A stretch of 53,470 nucleotides of DNA from an uncultured Microbacteriaceae bacterium (GTDB lineage Bacteria; Actinomycetota; Actinomycetes; Actinomycetales; Microbacteriaceae). Under the pieces are notes generated by a model, which was not told the DNA's origin, made no database searches, and worked only from the letters and a program-made list of their open reading frames with translations. The position numbers and the translations under genes are program-made. The stretch lies in assembly GCA_937920245.1 (NCBI GenBank), contig CALGUV010000024.1, forward strand, positions 1 through 53,470, in the 5' to 3' direction. This document shows, in pieces, positions 9,325 through 18,195 of this stretch (within the stretch, counting starts at the first letter, position 1; each line of letters opens with the position of its first letter).

Positions 9325-9849
9325 ATGACTATAGACAATGATTACTTTGACCTATCTGGGCCAGAAGGCCTCAAGGCAGTCTTCCGCAACCACGCAACCG
9401 GCATCGCCATAGTTACTGCGGCGGACAGTGACCTGAAGCCAATTGGTTTCACTGCATCTTCCGTTACCTCGTTGGGTTCAACCCCTCCGCTGATTTCGCT
9501 GAATATTTCCCAAGGGGCTTCGAGCTACCCGCACGTGTCCACTGGAAAGCTCGTCGCCGTTCACACGCTAGATGCTCAACTACTGGGCCTCGCTCAGAAG
9601 CTAGCTGGGCCTAAGGAAGAACGCTTTCTTGGTGATGACTTTGAAATAGGACCCGAGTCGGTGCCCATTTTTACGGGAGCCTCCAGCGTCATGATGGCAA
9701 GAGTTATAAATAAAATCGAAGTGGAATCAAACGCGGTGGTGATTTTGGCGCTAGAAAGCGCTCATGTCACAAGGAGCTGCGAGCAGCCGCTGGTTTATTT
9801 TCAACGCGGCTATCACACGATAGGCGACCGATTGCAGGACAATTTCTAA
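9325..9849 (+). CDS. Flavin reductase domain protein (FMN-binding split barrel)
   Basis: This 174-residue protein belongs to the flavin reductase-like family (HpaC/RutF type), which reduces free FMN/FAD with NAD(P)H or serves as a flavoprotein. Signature stretches are ATGIAIVTA, GFTASSVTSLGSTPPLISLNI (split across the FMN-binding site) and the C-terminal YFQRGYHTI. No partner monooxygenase is adjacent, so its role is unknown. The ATG lacks a Shine-Dalgarno and the transcript may be leaderless. Its TAA overlaps the dnaE TAG on the opposite strand (4 bp). Confidence 0.88.
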   Translation: MTIDNDYFDLSGPEGLKAVFRNHATGIAIVTAADSDLKPIGFTASSVTSLGSTPPLISLNISQGASSYPHVSTGKLVAVHTLDAQLLGLAQKLAGPKEERFLGDDFEIGPESVPIFTGASSVMMARVINKIEVESNAVVILALESAHVTRSCEQPLVYFQRGYHTIGDRLQDNF

Positions 9850-12800
9850 CTAACTGAATCGGTCCCAAGCAGAGCTTTTAGCTCACCAAAAAGGTCATGC
9901 CCCACGGAGACCCGCTGCGGCAACATAAAGTGGCGATCCGACGCTCCCACCAACCTCACCTGCACTTCGCAAGGTCCTGGATTGGCGTCCAGAATCGCTC
10001 CGAGTTTCAGCAACCGTTCCTTGGTAGCCAGGCTGTCGCTAATTTTTAGTTTCAATACCCCACCCTGCTCTCGCCCGGCGTCCAGAATGTCTATTGAGTA
10101 GGCCTGCATCATCATTTCCTCGTCGCGGCGAGACACTCTTCCACGGACTGAAACAGTCTGGTCGGCAACCAGATGCTGTCGATTTTCGAGATAGGTCTTA
10201 CCCATAAACATTATGGAAATTTCCCCCGAAAAATCCTCCAGCGTAATCTGCCCGTATTGATTTCCACTGGTTCGAGCCACCTTATGCTGAACCTGAGTGA
10301 TGAGGCCAGCCAGCGTCACAGTCTCGCCGTCCTGAATGTCGCTTTGCTTGAGGGCGATCGTGCCCATATCGCTGTTGCGCATCAGCATGGACTCTTGCCC
10401 CGCAAGCGGATGGTCCGAGACATAAAGGCCAAGCATATCTCGCTCATTGGCAAGCAGATCTCGCTTAGTCCACTCTGGAAGATCGGGAACTTGAACGACG
10501 GAAGGATCATCGTCAAGGATGCCTCCGAAAAGGTCCACCTGGCCATTAGCGGTTTGCTTACGCTTTACGCTGGCGGTTTCAATTGCCTCTTCAAACACCG
10601 CCGTCAGTGATCGTCTGGTGTGACCAAATGAATCAAATGCACCTGCTTTGATCAGAGACTCGACAACTCGCTTTGTCGCGGCCTGCTGACCCACGCGAGT
10701 TAGGAAGTCATCGAAACCGCTAAACGCTTCTCCAGTGCGCGCCTGAATGATCGATTCAACCACGTTGTGACCGACGTTTCTAACTGCTTCGAGACCAAAA
10801 CGAATGTCGTCTCCAACAGCCGCAAAAACCCCGATGGATTCATTGACATCCGGAGCCAAGACCTTGATTCCCATCCTGCGGCACTCGTTGAGATAGATAG
10901 CTAGCTTGTCTTTAGAATCTCCAACGGAAGTCAGCAATGCGGCCATGTACTCTGCAGGAAAGTTCGCCTTTAGATAAGCGGTCCAGTAGGAAAGGACGCC
11001 GTAGCCAGCAGAATGTGCCTTGTTGAAGGCATAGTCGGCAAACGGCAAGAGAGTGTCCCAGAGTGCGGTGATGGCCGGCTTAGAAAACTCATTCCGAGCC
11101 ATGCCCTGACTGAAAATTTCGAATTGCTTCGCCAGCTCTTCAGGCTTCTTCTTGCCCATTGCCCTTCGAAGAAGGTCCGCCTGTCCAAGCGTGTAACCAG
11201 CGACTTTTTGTGCCGCAGCCATCACTTGCTCTTGGTAAACAATCAAACCGAAGGTTGGACCAAGAATTTCCTTGAGCGGCTCCGCTAACTCCGGATGAAC
11301 TCCATCAATCTCCTGCAGTCCATTTTTGCGCTGCGCATAGTTGGTGTGTGAGTTCATGCCCATTGGTCCCGGACGATATAACGCAATGACGGCAGAAATA
11401 TGTTCAAACTCACTGGGCTTCAAGAGCCTCAGCAGTGATCTCATATTGTCGCTGTCCAACTGAAAAACTCCGAGAGTGTCGCCGGAAGAAAGTAGGTCAA
11501 AGGTATTTTGATCTGAGTTCAGATCTAGGCTCTCCAAAACCACCGTCTGGCCTCGGTTTTGCAAAATATTCTGAAGTGAATCGTCTATCACCGTCAAGTT
11601 TCTCAGTCCTAGAAAATCCATCTTCAAGAGACCCAGTTCTTCGCAAGGAGGCTGGTCAAACTGAGTGATTATGGCCCCGTCTTCCTCGCGCTTCATTATT
11701 GGTATCACGTCCATGAGTGGCTCTGCGGACATGATAACTCCGGCCGCATGCACGCCCCATTGTCGCTTCAAGGACTCGAGGCCCTTGGCTAGCTTGAACA
11801 CTTCTTGACTCTGAGGATCCGTCTCAATAATTTCACGGAACTCCGCCGCCTCTGAGTAGCGCTCAGAGTCGGGGTCCACCAGATCATTCAGCGCAATGTC
11901 TCTACCTAAGACCATCGGTGGCATTGCCTTTGTAAGTCGCTCCCCCACAGAATATGGCAATGCCATAACGCGTGAGGCGTCCTTGAGGGCCTGTTTGGCC
12001 TTTATGGTTCCAAAAGTGACGATTTGTGCCACTCGATCATCGCCGTATTTCTGAGTCACATACTTGATGACCTCAGAACGTCGGCGATCGTCAAAATCAA
12101 CATCGATGTCCGGCATCGAAAGCCGCTCTGGATTCAAAAACCGCTCGAAAATCAGATCATGTTTTAGCGGGTCAAGCTCGGTGATACCGAGGGCATACGA
12201 TGCCAGCGAGCCAGCCGCAGAACCTCGACCCGGGCCAACTCGTATTCCTTGGGCTCGTGCCCAGCGTATGAAGTCAGAAACCACCAAGAAATAACCAGGG
12301 AATCCCATGGATTTAATTACGTCTATCTCGTAGGCAGCTTGCCGCTTGTGCTCATCGGAGTATCCGTCTGGGAAACGAGTGTTCATGCCGTCCCACACCT
12401 CTTTTTCCAACAAACCAGCTTCAGTTTGACCCTCGGGTACTGGGAATCTAGGCATGAGGTCGCGCTTAGAAAAATCAATTTCGCTTCGCTCGGCAATCAG
12501 AAGCGTGTTGTCGGCTGCCTCTGGAATTTCAGCAAAGAGCTCTCTCATTTGCTTGGAAGATTTGAGGTAGTACTCCTCAGATTGGAACTTAAACCGATTT
12601 GGGTCATCGAGATTCGACCCAACCTGCACGCACAATAAAGCGTCGTGAGCAACCGAATCTTCCTTCTCGGTGTAGTGCAAATCATTTGTCCCTACCAGCG
12701 GCAGCTTCAAGTCCTTTGCAAGGCGAAGCAAGTCGTCCCTCACTCTTTTTTCGATCTCAAGACCATGGTCCATGACCTCCACGAAATAGTTACCTTCGCC

Positions 12801-13337
12801 GAAAATGTCTCGGAATTCCGCCGCAGTGTCCAAAGCCTCTTGATATTGACCCAGTCGCAGTCTGGTTTGAACCTCACCACCGGGGCAACCAGTGGTCGCA
12901 ATAAGCCCTTTTCCAAACTTGGACAGAAGCTCGCGGTCCATGCGTGGCTTGAAGTAGTAACCAGAAAGATACGCCTCAGAGGAGAGTCGAAATAGGTTCT
13001 GCATGGAGTCATTATTTGTGGCCCACATGGTTAGGTGGCTGTATGCGCCACCTCCAGAGACATCGTCTCCCCCTCCGTCGCCCCAGCGAACTCGAGTCTT
13101 GTCTTTTCTGCTACCTGGCGCCAGGTAGGCCTCGATGCCAATAACCGGGTTTATGTCGTGGGCTTTAGCTTGCTTCCAAAACTCATAAGCGCCGTGGTTA
13201 TTTCCGTGGTCGGTAATAGCGATGGCTGGCATTTCAAGTTGGGCAGCCTTTGCGACGAGCTGCTTTATCCTGGCCGCCCCATCGAGCATGGAATATTCGG
13301 AGTGATTATGCAGGTGGACGAATGACTTATCAGACAT
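9846..13337 (-). CDS. dnaE: DNA polymerase III alpha subunit
   Basis: This 1163-residue replicative polymerase is DnaE1-type in length. The N-terminal PHP domain retains its metal ligands (HLHNHSEYSMLD, ITDHGNNHG), as in actinobacterial DnaE1 where PHP acts as the proofreading exonuclease; that activity here is inference. The polymerase active-site aspartates are in MPDIDVDFDDRR. The helix-hairpin-helix and C-terminal OB fold (VTLAGLITQVQHK) follow. A strong AAAGGTGG precedes the ATG. It lies 25 bp after the pseudouridine synthase gene. The 3' end overlaps the flavin reductase stop codon. Confidence 0.98.
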   Translation of the reverse strand: MSDKSFVHLHNHSEYSMLDGAARIKQLVAKAAQLEMPAIAITDHGNNHGAYEFWKQAKAHDINPVIGIEAYLAPGSRKDKTRVRWGDGGGDDVSGGGAYSHLTMWATNNDSMQNLFRLSSEAYLSGYYFKPRMDRELLSKFGKGLIATTGCPGGEVQTRLRLGQYQEALDTAAEFRDIFGEGNYFVEVMDHGLEIEKRVRDDLLRLAKDLKLPLVGTNDLHYTEKEDSVAHDALLCVQVGSNLDDPNRFKFQSEEYYLKSSKQMRELFAEIPEAADNTLLIAERSEIDFSKRDLMPRFPVPEGQTEAGLLEKEVWDGMNTRFPDGYSDEHKRQAAYEIDVIKSMGFPGYFLVVSDFIRWARAQGIRVGPGRGSAAGSLASYALGITELDPLKHDLIFERFLNPERLSMPDIDVDFDDRRRSEVIKYVTQKYGDDRVAQIVTFGTIKAKQALKDASRVMALPYSVGERLTKAMPPMVLGRDIALNDLVDPDSERYSEAAEFREIIETDPQSQEVFKLAKGLESLKRQWGVHAAGVIMSAEPLMDVIPIMKREEDGAIITQFDQPPCEELGLLKMDFLGLRNLTVIDDSLQNILQNRGQTVVLESLDLNSDQNTFDLLSSGDTLGVFQLDSDNMRSLLRLLKPSEFEHISAVIALYRPGPMGMNSHTNYAQRKNGLQEIDGVHPELAEPLKEILGPTFGLIVYQEQVMAAAQKVAGYTLGQADLLRRAMGKKKPEELAKQFEIFSQGMARNEFSKPAITALWDTLLPFADYAFNKAHSAGYGVLSYWTAYLKANFPAEYMAALLTSVGDSKDKLAIYLNECRRMGIKVLAPDVNESIGVFAAVGDDIRFGLEAVRNVGHNVVESIIQARTGEAFSGFDDFLTRVGQQAATKRVVESLIKAGAFDSFGHTRRSLTAVFEEAIETASVKRKQTANGQVDLFGGILDDDPSVVQVPDLPEWTKRDLLANERDMLGLYVSDHPLAGQESMLMRNSDMGTIALKQSDIQDGETVTLAGLITQVQHKVARTSGNQYGQITLEDFSGEISIMFMGKTYLENRQHLVADQTVSVRGRVSRRDEEMMMQAYSIDILDAGREQGGVLKLKISDSLATKERLLKLGAILDANPGPCEVQVRLVGASDRHFMLPQRVSVGHDLFGELKALLGTDSVS

Positions 13338-13362
13338 TTTCCACCTTTCTTAGACCCCTATG

Positions 13363-14298
13363 TTAGATGCGAAAGTCGACATCGCGGAGGCGATTGAGGG
13401 CGATTTCTAAATCAATTGGATATTCACTTTCGAATTCCACAAATTCCCCTGTTGCCGGGTGATCAAAGCCAAGGCGTTTCGCATGAAGCCACTGCCGATC
13501 CAGATCAAGAGAAGCCGCGAGCTTCGGATCAGAACCATAAAGAGGATCACCGACCAATGGGTGCCGAAAATGAGAGAAATGAACCCTGATTTGGTGGGTC
13601 CTGCCTGTTTCCAGACCCACCTGCATCAGTGCTGCTGCCGGAAGAACCTCAATGGTCTCGTAATGAGTCACTGCGGGCTTGCCTGCGGCCGAAATAGTGA
13701 ACTTGTAGTCATGTTTGGTACTGCGTCCAATTGGCGTGTCAATGGTCCCTCGGGATGGCTCTGGGTGCCCTTGAACTAGAGCGTGGTAAGTCTTTTTTAC
13801 AACACGGTCTCGAAAGGCTTGCTTGAGAACCGAATATGACATCTCGGATTTTGCCAGCACCATAAGGCCGCTGGTGCCCACATCAAGCCGCTGAACGATA
13901 CCTTGACGCTCTTGAGCACCCGAGGTGCTCAACACGATACCTCTAGCCATCAGCACGCCTGGCACAGAAGGCCCTACGAACCCCTGAGACGGGTGTGAAA
14001 CAACGCCGGACGGCTTATCAATGACAACTATGTGTTCGTCTTGAAAAATAATCTTCAGAGCTTCAACATCTTCTGGTTGCACCGAAATCTCCCTGGATAC
14101 TTCCTCGAGGATGACTTCTAGCACAGCATCAGCAACTAACCGATCAGACTTTGCAACCGGGGTGCCATTCTGACTGACAGCACCCGCCGCAATCAATTCT
14201 GCGACATGGCTGCGGGAAATGCCCAACATTTTGGCTATCCCGGAATCAGCTCTGGATCCGGCCATGTCCGGCGGGACAGGCAGCAATTTAGGCTGCAC
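13363..14298 (-). CDS. RluA/RluD-family 23S rRNA pseudouridine synthase
   Basis: This pseudouridine synthase of about 311 residues has an N-terminal S4 RNA-binding domain (about 12-70) and the RluA catalytic domain. The catalytic Asp lies in IVQRLDVGTSGLMVLAKSE, where the usual HRLD reads QRLD; the Asp itself is kept. Other family motifs are ETGRTHQIRVH and HPLVGDPLYG. I prefer the GTG at 14298 because AGGTGG lies five bases upstream; a GTG at 14307 is also in frame. Either start overlaps lspA. Placement after lspA and divIVA is usual for Microbacteriaceae and gives no functional clue. Confidence 0.92.
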   Translation of the reverse strand: MQPKLLPVPPDMAGSRADSGIAKMLGISRSHVAELIAAGAVSQNGTPVAKSDRLVADAVLEVILEEVSREISVQPEDVEALKIIFQDEHIVVIDKPSGVVSHPSQGFVGPSVPGVLMARGIVLSTSGAQERQGIVQRLDVGTSGLMVLAKSEMSYSVLKQAFRDRVVKKTYHALVQGHPEPSRGTIDTPIGRSTKHDYKFTISAAGKPAVTHYETIEVLPAAALMQVGLETGRTHQIRVHFSHFRHPLVGDPLYGSDPKLAASLDLDRQWLHAKRLGFDHPATGEFVEFESEYPIDLEIALNRLRDVDFRI

Positions 14299-14800
14299 GC
14301 CCGCCACCTATTTCATCTCCGCGAGCGGTTTGTATTACCGCCAAAATCACTCCGATAACCAAAAAAGTGTCGGCCAAATTAAAAATGGGGAAATTAAGTG
14401 GAATTTGAATGAAATCCACCACGTGGCCATTGAAAAACTCTGGAGCCTTGAAGGCCCGGTCTATCCAGTTACCCGCTGCTCCCCCAAGAACAAAGCCGCC
14501 TATCAAGGCCCAATAGCCTGTCTTGATCCGTGGACCGAGGACAAGCATCGCTATCACGGCGACCGTTGAGATAAGAGTTAGAACCCAAGTTGCCCCGACC
14601 CCCAGCGAAAACGCAGCCGCGTCATTGTAGGCAAGCCGGAACCTTAGAAGGTCACCAATTACCTGAACCGATTGGTTTGTGAGGTTTGCTTCAGCCCAAA
14701 ACTTGGTGGCTTGGTCGATTGCAACGATGCTGGAAGCGGTCCCAAGAAATAGCAGTGATTTCCTGGCTCCGCCCTTAGCTGTTTTCACCCTCGGAATCAT
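14288..14800 (-). CDS. lspA: Lipoprotein signal peptidase (signal peptidase II)
   Basis: This membrane aspartic protease of about 170 residues cleaves prolipoproteins before the lipidated Cys; CtaC in this window is a likely substrate. Four membrane segments are visible. The family motifs are YNDAAAFSLG, GGAAGNWIDR (first catalytic Asp) and FNLADTFLVIG (second catalytic Asp). The ATG at 14800 follows AGGAAG at a workable distance; a TTG three bases further upstream (14803) is an alternative. It overlaps divIVA at its start and the pseudouridine synthase gene at its end, so all three are coupled. Confidence 0.96.
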   Translation of the reverse strand: MIPRVKTAKGGARKSLLFLGTASSIVAIDQATKFWAEANLTNQSVQVIGDLLRFRLAYNDAAAFSLGVGATWVLTLISTVAVIAMLVLGPRIKTGYWALIGGFVLGGAAGNWIDRAFKAPEFFNGHVVDFIQIPLNFPIFNLADTFLVIGVILAVIQTARGDEIGGGRAA

Positions 14801-15416
14801 CAACTTCCTGCTGGGTCAAATCTTCTGACTCAACAGAAGTGATCGAGTCGCTGTCTTCTTCGACAGGAGCGACCGTCGCGGCCGCCTCCTCGCGAGTTAG
14901 CTCATCCAACTGATCTTCGATGTAGCGACGAAGTTGCTCGCGGTACTCTGCCTCAAAGAGTTTCAACTCTTCAATTGCCTCAAGAGCGTTCTTGCGCTCA
15001 ATTTCAAGCTTGCCGAGTACCTCTCGAGCTTCAGCCTCAGCATCTCTTACCAACCGGGCAGCTTGCTCTTGACCATCTCGAACCAACTGGTCGCGCTTGA
15101 CTTGACCATCTCGAACGTGGTCCTCGTGAAGCTTCTGAGCCAATTCAATAATGCTCTTGGAGGAGTCTGTTCCCTCTAGTGAGCCATCTGCGTCAGAGTC
15201 GCTTGCCTCAGGAAAAGGCACCGCTTTAGCCGGTGCAGCAAGGGATTCGCCCAGCTTGTTGCCGCCAGCCTTGAGATCTTGGTTTTCTGTAACGACACGT
15301 CGGAACTCAACAACTACTTCGTCCAGGAAGTCATCAACCTCGTCCTGGTCATAGCCCTCGCGGAACTTGGTAGTTAGAAATCTCTTGCTGAGAATGTCCT
15401 CGGGCAACAGCGCCAT
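14775..15416 (-). CDS. divIVA: DivIVA/Wag31 polar growth protein
   Basis: This coiled-coil protein of about 213 residues marks negatively curved membrane at poles and septa and directs polar peptidoglycan synthesis in actinobacteria. The N-terminal DivIVA domain (LLPEDILSKRFLTTKFREGY, then QDEVDDFLDEVVVEF) is well conserved. A variable linker follows, then a long charged coiled coil (about 95-185) and an acidic tail. Two ATG codons are tandem; the second (15416) has the better spacing from AGAGG. It closes the ftsZ-yggS-sepF-yggT-divIVA block, as in other actinobacteria. Confidence 0.96.
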   Translation of the reverse strand: MALLPEDILSKRFLTTKFREGYDQDEVDDFLDEVVVEFRRVVTENQDLKAGGNKLGESLAAPAKAVPFPEASDSDADGSLEGTDSSKSIIELAQKLHEDHVRDGQVKRDQLVRDGQEQAARLVRDAEAEAREVLGKLEIERKNALEAIEELKLFEAEYREQLRRYIEDQLDELTREEAAATVAPVEEDSDSITSVESEDLTQQEVDDSEGENS

Positions 15417-15471
15417 CATTAACCTCTTCTAAATTTTTCAACACGGTGAGCTGCCCCTATGTTATTGGCAG

Positions 15472-15756
15472 TTAGAGTCCTCTTGCAAAGCTCTGAAGAA
15501 TTAATACCGCAATTAGCAGAACGGTCCAAGCCAAATCCAACGCTATCGGGCCAAGCCTGAGCGGAGGAATAAAGCGTCTAGCGAACTTCAGTGGCGGGTC
15601 AGTGACGGAGTAACAAAGGTCAAATACGGGTAGCAACAGGCCTTTAGGTCTCCAGCCACGGTTTACGCTCATCACAAGCTCAGCGATAAAGCGGATTATC
15701 ATGGCGTAAAAAAACAGCTGTAGCACCCAATAAAGAGTGAGTCCGATTATTGACAT
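15472..15756 (-). CDS. YggT family membrane protein
   Basis: This 94-residue protein has two membrane helices (about 3-26 and 73-91) flanking a conserved SVTDPPLKFARRFIPPL segment, the standard form of the YggT/Ycf19 family in the division cluster. Its function is uncertain; homologues are tied to division or membrane organisation by gene context. It lies four bases after sepF and 52 bp before divIVA. Confidence 0.93.
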   Translation of the reverse strand: MSIIGLTLYWVLQLFFYAMIIRFIAELVMSVNRGWRPKGLLLPVFDLCYSVTDPPLKFARRFIPPLRLGPIALDLAWTVLLIAVLILQSFARGL

Positions 15757-15760
15757 GCCT

Positions 15761-16150
15761 CTAGGAAATATCCATGTTGTCAGAATCAGAAGAGCCGGAT
15801 TCGGCGTCAGACACGATCACGTGAGATGGGCTCAGCAGAAAAACTTTCGGAGTGACTCGTCGAAGGTGACCCTCTAAGCCCTCTTTGAGGCCAAGCATAA
15901 AGTCCCGCATTTGTTTCGCGTCCGCTTCGCTCATGGCACCGATGTTCACGATGACCGGAACTCCGGTGCGGAAGTGCGAAGCAACCTCCTTGGCGTCCGA
16001 ATACGTTTGCGGCTCAAGCGTGATGATTTCAGACATGTCCGAAGAGCGACGCGGCCGAGGTGCGCTTGCCCTCGGTTTTGCTGTATCCGGCTTAGCGCTT
16101 TCAGAGCTGCCGAAACCAAAGTAATTCATCGTCGAACTAAGAATGCCCAT
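15761..16150 (-). CDS. sepF: Cell division protein SepF
   Basis: This 129-residue SepF tethers FtsZ to the membrane. The N-terminal amphipathic membrane helix (MGILSSTMNYFGFG) is followed by a short charged linker and the SepF core (about 38-115), with the conserved YSDAKEVASHFRTGVPVIVN and RDFMLGL segments. Actinobacteria lack FtsA, so SepF is the expected FtsZ anchor here. AGGAG precedes the ATG by six bases. It lies 29 bp after yggS and downstream of ftsZ. Confidence 0.96.
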   Translation of the reverse strand: MGILSSTMNYFGFGSSESAKPDTAKPRASAPRPRRSSDMSEIITLEPQTYSDAKEVASHFRTGVPVIVNIGAMSEADAKQMRDFMLGLKEGLEGHLRRVTPKVFLLSPSHVIVSDAESGSSDSDNMDIS

Positions 16151-16179
16151 TTACTACTCCTAAAGTTAGCTAAAGACTA

Positions 16180-16872
16180 TTAGTTGTTTCCGCGTGGGCC
16201 GGTAATTGCGCTACCAATCCGCACGTGTGTCGCGCCAAGTTCAATTGCAACTTCGTAGTCAGCGCTCATTCCAATCGACAATGCCTTTGCCTCCGGAACA
16301 ATTTCCCGAAGTTCATGGCTTATGCGAACGGCAGTTTCAAAATCAACCCTTGGGTCAACGTCTAGACCGGCAACTGCCATCACTCCGAGCACCCTAAGAC
16401 CTGGCACCTCAAGAGCCGACTCGGCGAACTGCCTAATCATCGAAGGATCCAGACCACCGCGATTTAGGTCCTGTGTCAAATTCAGCTCAATGTAGCAATC
16501 AATTTTAGCCTGACTTGAGGCAAGCTGCTTTGCTATTTCCTTGAGCAGGCTTGGTCTATCTAGCGAATGAATAGTTTTGGCATAACTCATCGCGCTTTTG
16601 ACCTTATTTGACTGCAATTGACCTACGAAATGCCAATCAAAATTGATGCCCGGCCTAAGAACATCAAGCTCCATGGCCTTCGGCCTGGCTTCTTGGTCCT
16701 TATTTTCGCCAAAGCTACGGTGGCCCAGGTCTGCGAGTTCAGCAACAACAAGAGTCGGATGTGTTTTGGTAATCACTATTAGCTCTACGTCCGACGCTTG
16801 ACGGCCGGATAACGTAGCTGCCGCCGAAATCCGGTCTTGAACTTCTTTGTATCGAGTTGCTAGTTGGCTCAA
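16180..16872 (-). CDS. YggS/PLPBP family pyridoxal phosphate homeostasis protein
   Basis: This 230-residue PLP-binding protein has an alanine-racemase-like barrel. The PLP lysine is K36 in LIVITKTHP. Other family stretches are [22 protein letters not shown] and [21 protein letters not shown] (split in two motifs). Family members regulate PLP balance and have no confirmed catalytic activity. The start is TTG, overlapping the ftsZ TGA (TTGA), so translation is coupled to ftsZ. This position between ftsZ and sepF is usual in actinobacteria and firmicutes. Confidence 0.95.
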   Translation of the reverse strand: MSQLATRYKEVQDRISAAATLSGRQASDVELIVITKTHPTLVVAELADLGHRSFGENKDQEARPKAMELDVLRPGINFDWHFVGQLQSNKVKSAMSYAKTIHSLDRPSLLKEIAKQLASSQAKIDCYIELNLTQDLNRGGLDPSMIRQFAESALEVPGLRVLGVMAVAGLDVDPRVDFETAVRISHELREIVPEAKALSIGMSADYEVAIELGATHVRIGSAITGPRGNN

Positions 16873-18053
16873 CGGAAGAATTCAGGCAGGTCCAGGTCGT
16901 CTCCGAAATACCCAGGCGTTGAGACTTTTTCCTTGACCTCTACGGGCTCTTCTGAATCTTCAACAAACTCAAAGTTCGGGGCAGCGACTTCTTCAATTAC
17001 TAAGCCCTGCTCTTCCTGCTCCACTGAAGACGCAGTCGCGGTCTCAGAGGCTGAGGCTAGCGCTGCAACACCCAAAGCACTTGCTTCAAACTTGCGATAT
17101 TTTGGCTCGCCGCCGTCAAAGCCGGCCGCAATCACGGTAACCCTGACCTCGTCGCCCAGGGTGTCCTCGATAGTCGCGCCAAAGATAATGTTTGCCTCTG
17201 GGTGGACTGCTTCTTGGACCAGTCTGGCCGCGTCGTCGATTTCGTGAAGGCCTAAGTCTGAAGCTCCCTGAATTAGAAGCAAGACTCCGTGAGCACCCTC
17301 GATTGTTGCTTCCAAAAGCGGTGAGGAAACTGCGATCTCAGCTGCTCTCACGGCCCGATCTTCGCCCTTAGCAGTTCCAATGCCCATGAGGGCACTACCA
17401 GCGCCCTGCATGACCGACTTCACGTCGTTGAAGTCTAGGTTTATAAGACCCGGCACCACGATTAGGTCGCTAATGCCTTGGACTCCAGCACGCAAAACAT
17501 CATCCGCGGTCATAAAGGCCTCTAGTGCTGAAATTTTCTTGTTGGTCATTTCCAACAGACGTTGGTTTGGAACCACGATCAGAGTGTCGACTTCCTCGCG
17601 AAGCGCGCTGATGCCCTCGTCAGCCTGAACTGCTCTTCTTTTGCCCTCAAAATTAAATGGCCGGGTTACTACACCGACCGTCAATGCACCCAGTCTCTTG
17701 GCGACTCTTGCAACGACAGGGGCTCCACCGGTTCCAGTCCCTCCGCCCTCGCCAGCGGTAACGAAGACCATGTCGGCACCCTTGAGGGCTGCCTCAATCT
17801 CGCTCTCGTGCTCCTCAGCAGCTCGGCGTCCTACCTCTGGATCCGCTCCGGCACCGAGTCCACGGGTTATGTCTCGTCCAATGTCCAGCTTTACGTCCGC
17901 GTCACTCATAAGCAGTGCCTGAGCGTCAGTGTTGATAGCAACAAACTCCACGCCACGAAGGCCAGATTGAACCATCCGGTTCAAAGCATTAACCCCACCG
18001 CCGCCGACGCCAACTACTTTGATTACGGCCTGGTAGTTCGGGATTTCTGACAA
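16869..18053 (-). CDS. ftsZ: Cell division protein FtsZ
   Basis: This 394-residue tubulin-like GTPase forms the Z-ring. GTP-binding motifs are [13 protein letters not shown] and the tubulin signature GGGTGTG (103-109); the T7 catalytic loop is NLDFND (205-210). A linker of about 60 residues leads to the C-terminal peptide DLDLPEFFR, the SepF/FtsW docking tail. The start is TTG at 18053: an ideal AGGAGG lies five bases upstream, and an in-frame TAG just upstream rules out an earlier start. The leader contains a stem-loop (18078-18100). A 142-bp gap separates it from ftsQ. Confidence 0.98.
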   Translation of the reverse strand: MSEIPNYQAVIKVVGVGGGGVNALNRMVQSGLRGVEFVAINTDAQALLMSDADVKLDIGRDITRGLGAGADPEVGRRAAEEHESEIEAALKGADMVFVTAGEGGGTGTGGAPVVARVAKRLGALTVGVVTRPFNFEGKRRAVQADEGISALREEVDTLIVVPNQRLLEMTNKKISALEAFMTADDVLRAGVQGISDLIVVPGLINLDFNDVKSVMQGAGSALMGIGTAKGEDRAVRAAEIAVSSPLLEATIEGAHGVLLLIQGASDLGLHEIDDAARLVQEAVHPEANIIFGATIEDTLGDEVRVTVIAAGFDGGEPKYRKFEASALGVAALASASETATASSVEQEEQGLVIEEVAAPNFEFVEDSEEPVEVKEKVSTPGYFGDDLDLPEFFR

Positions 18054-18195
18054 TTCTGCCTCCTAGCGAAAACCCTCAAGCTAAGGCTGAGGCTTAGCTT
18101 TTGGCAGGGTATTCAATTTGCCGGTAAAAATTAGGCTGTTATCCCTTGAAATAGCGCCAAGCGCTCGGGCGTGTCGGAAACGAAGATTAGGCCCA
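18054..18195 (-). other. ftsQ-ftsZ intergenic region, likely ftsZ leader and promoter
   Basis: These 142 bp form the largest break inside the division cluster and hold the ftsZ leader. They contain the stem-loop described separately and an A/T-rich stretch on the minus strand around 18121-18145 (with TAAT- and TATT-like hexamers), where an ftsZ promoter is plausible. I cannot fix a -35/-10 pair. Confidence 0.35.
18078..18100 (-). other. Stem-loop in the ftsZ leader
   Basis: AAGCTAAG (18078-18085) and CTTAGCTT (18093-18100) form a perfect 8-bp stem with a 7-nt loop, about 25 nt before the ftsZ start. On the minus-strand RNA it is followed by GAGGGUUUU, not a proper U-tract. It could be a weak terminator or attenuator after ftsQ, an RNA processing site, or a translation control element. 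Confidence 0.4.
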
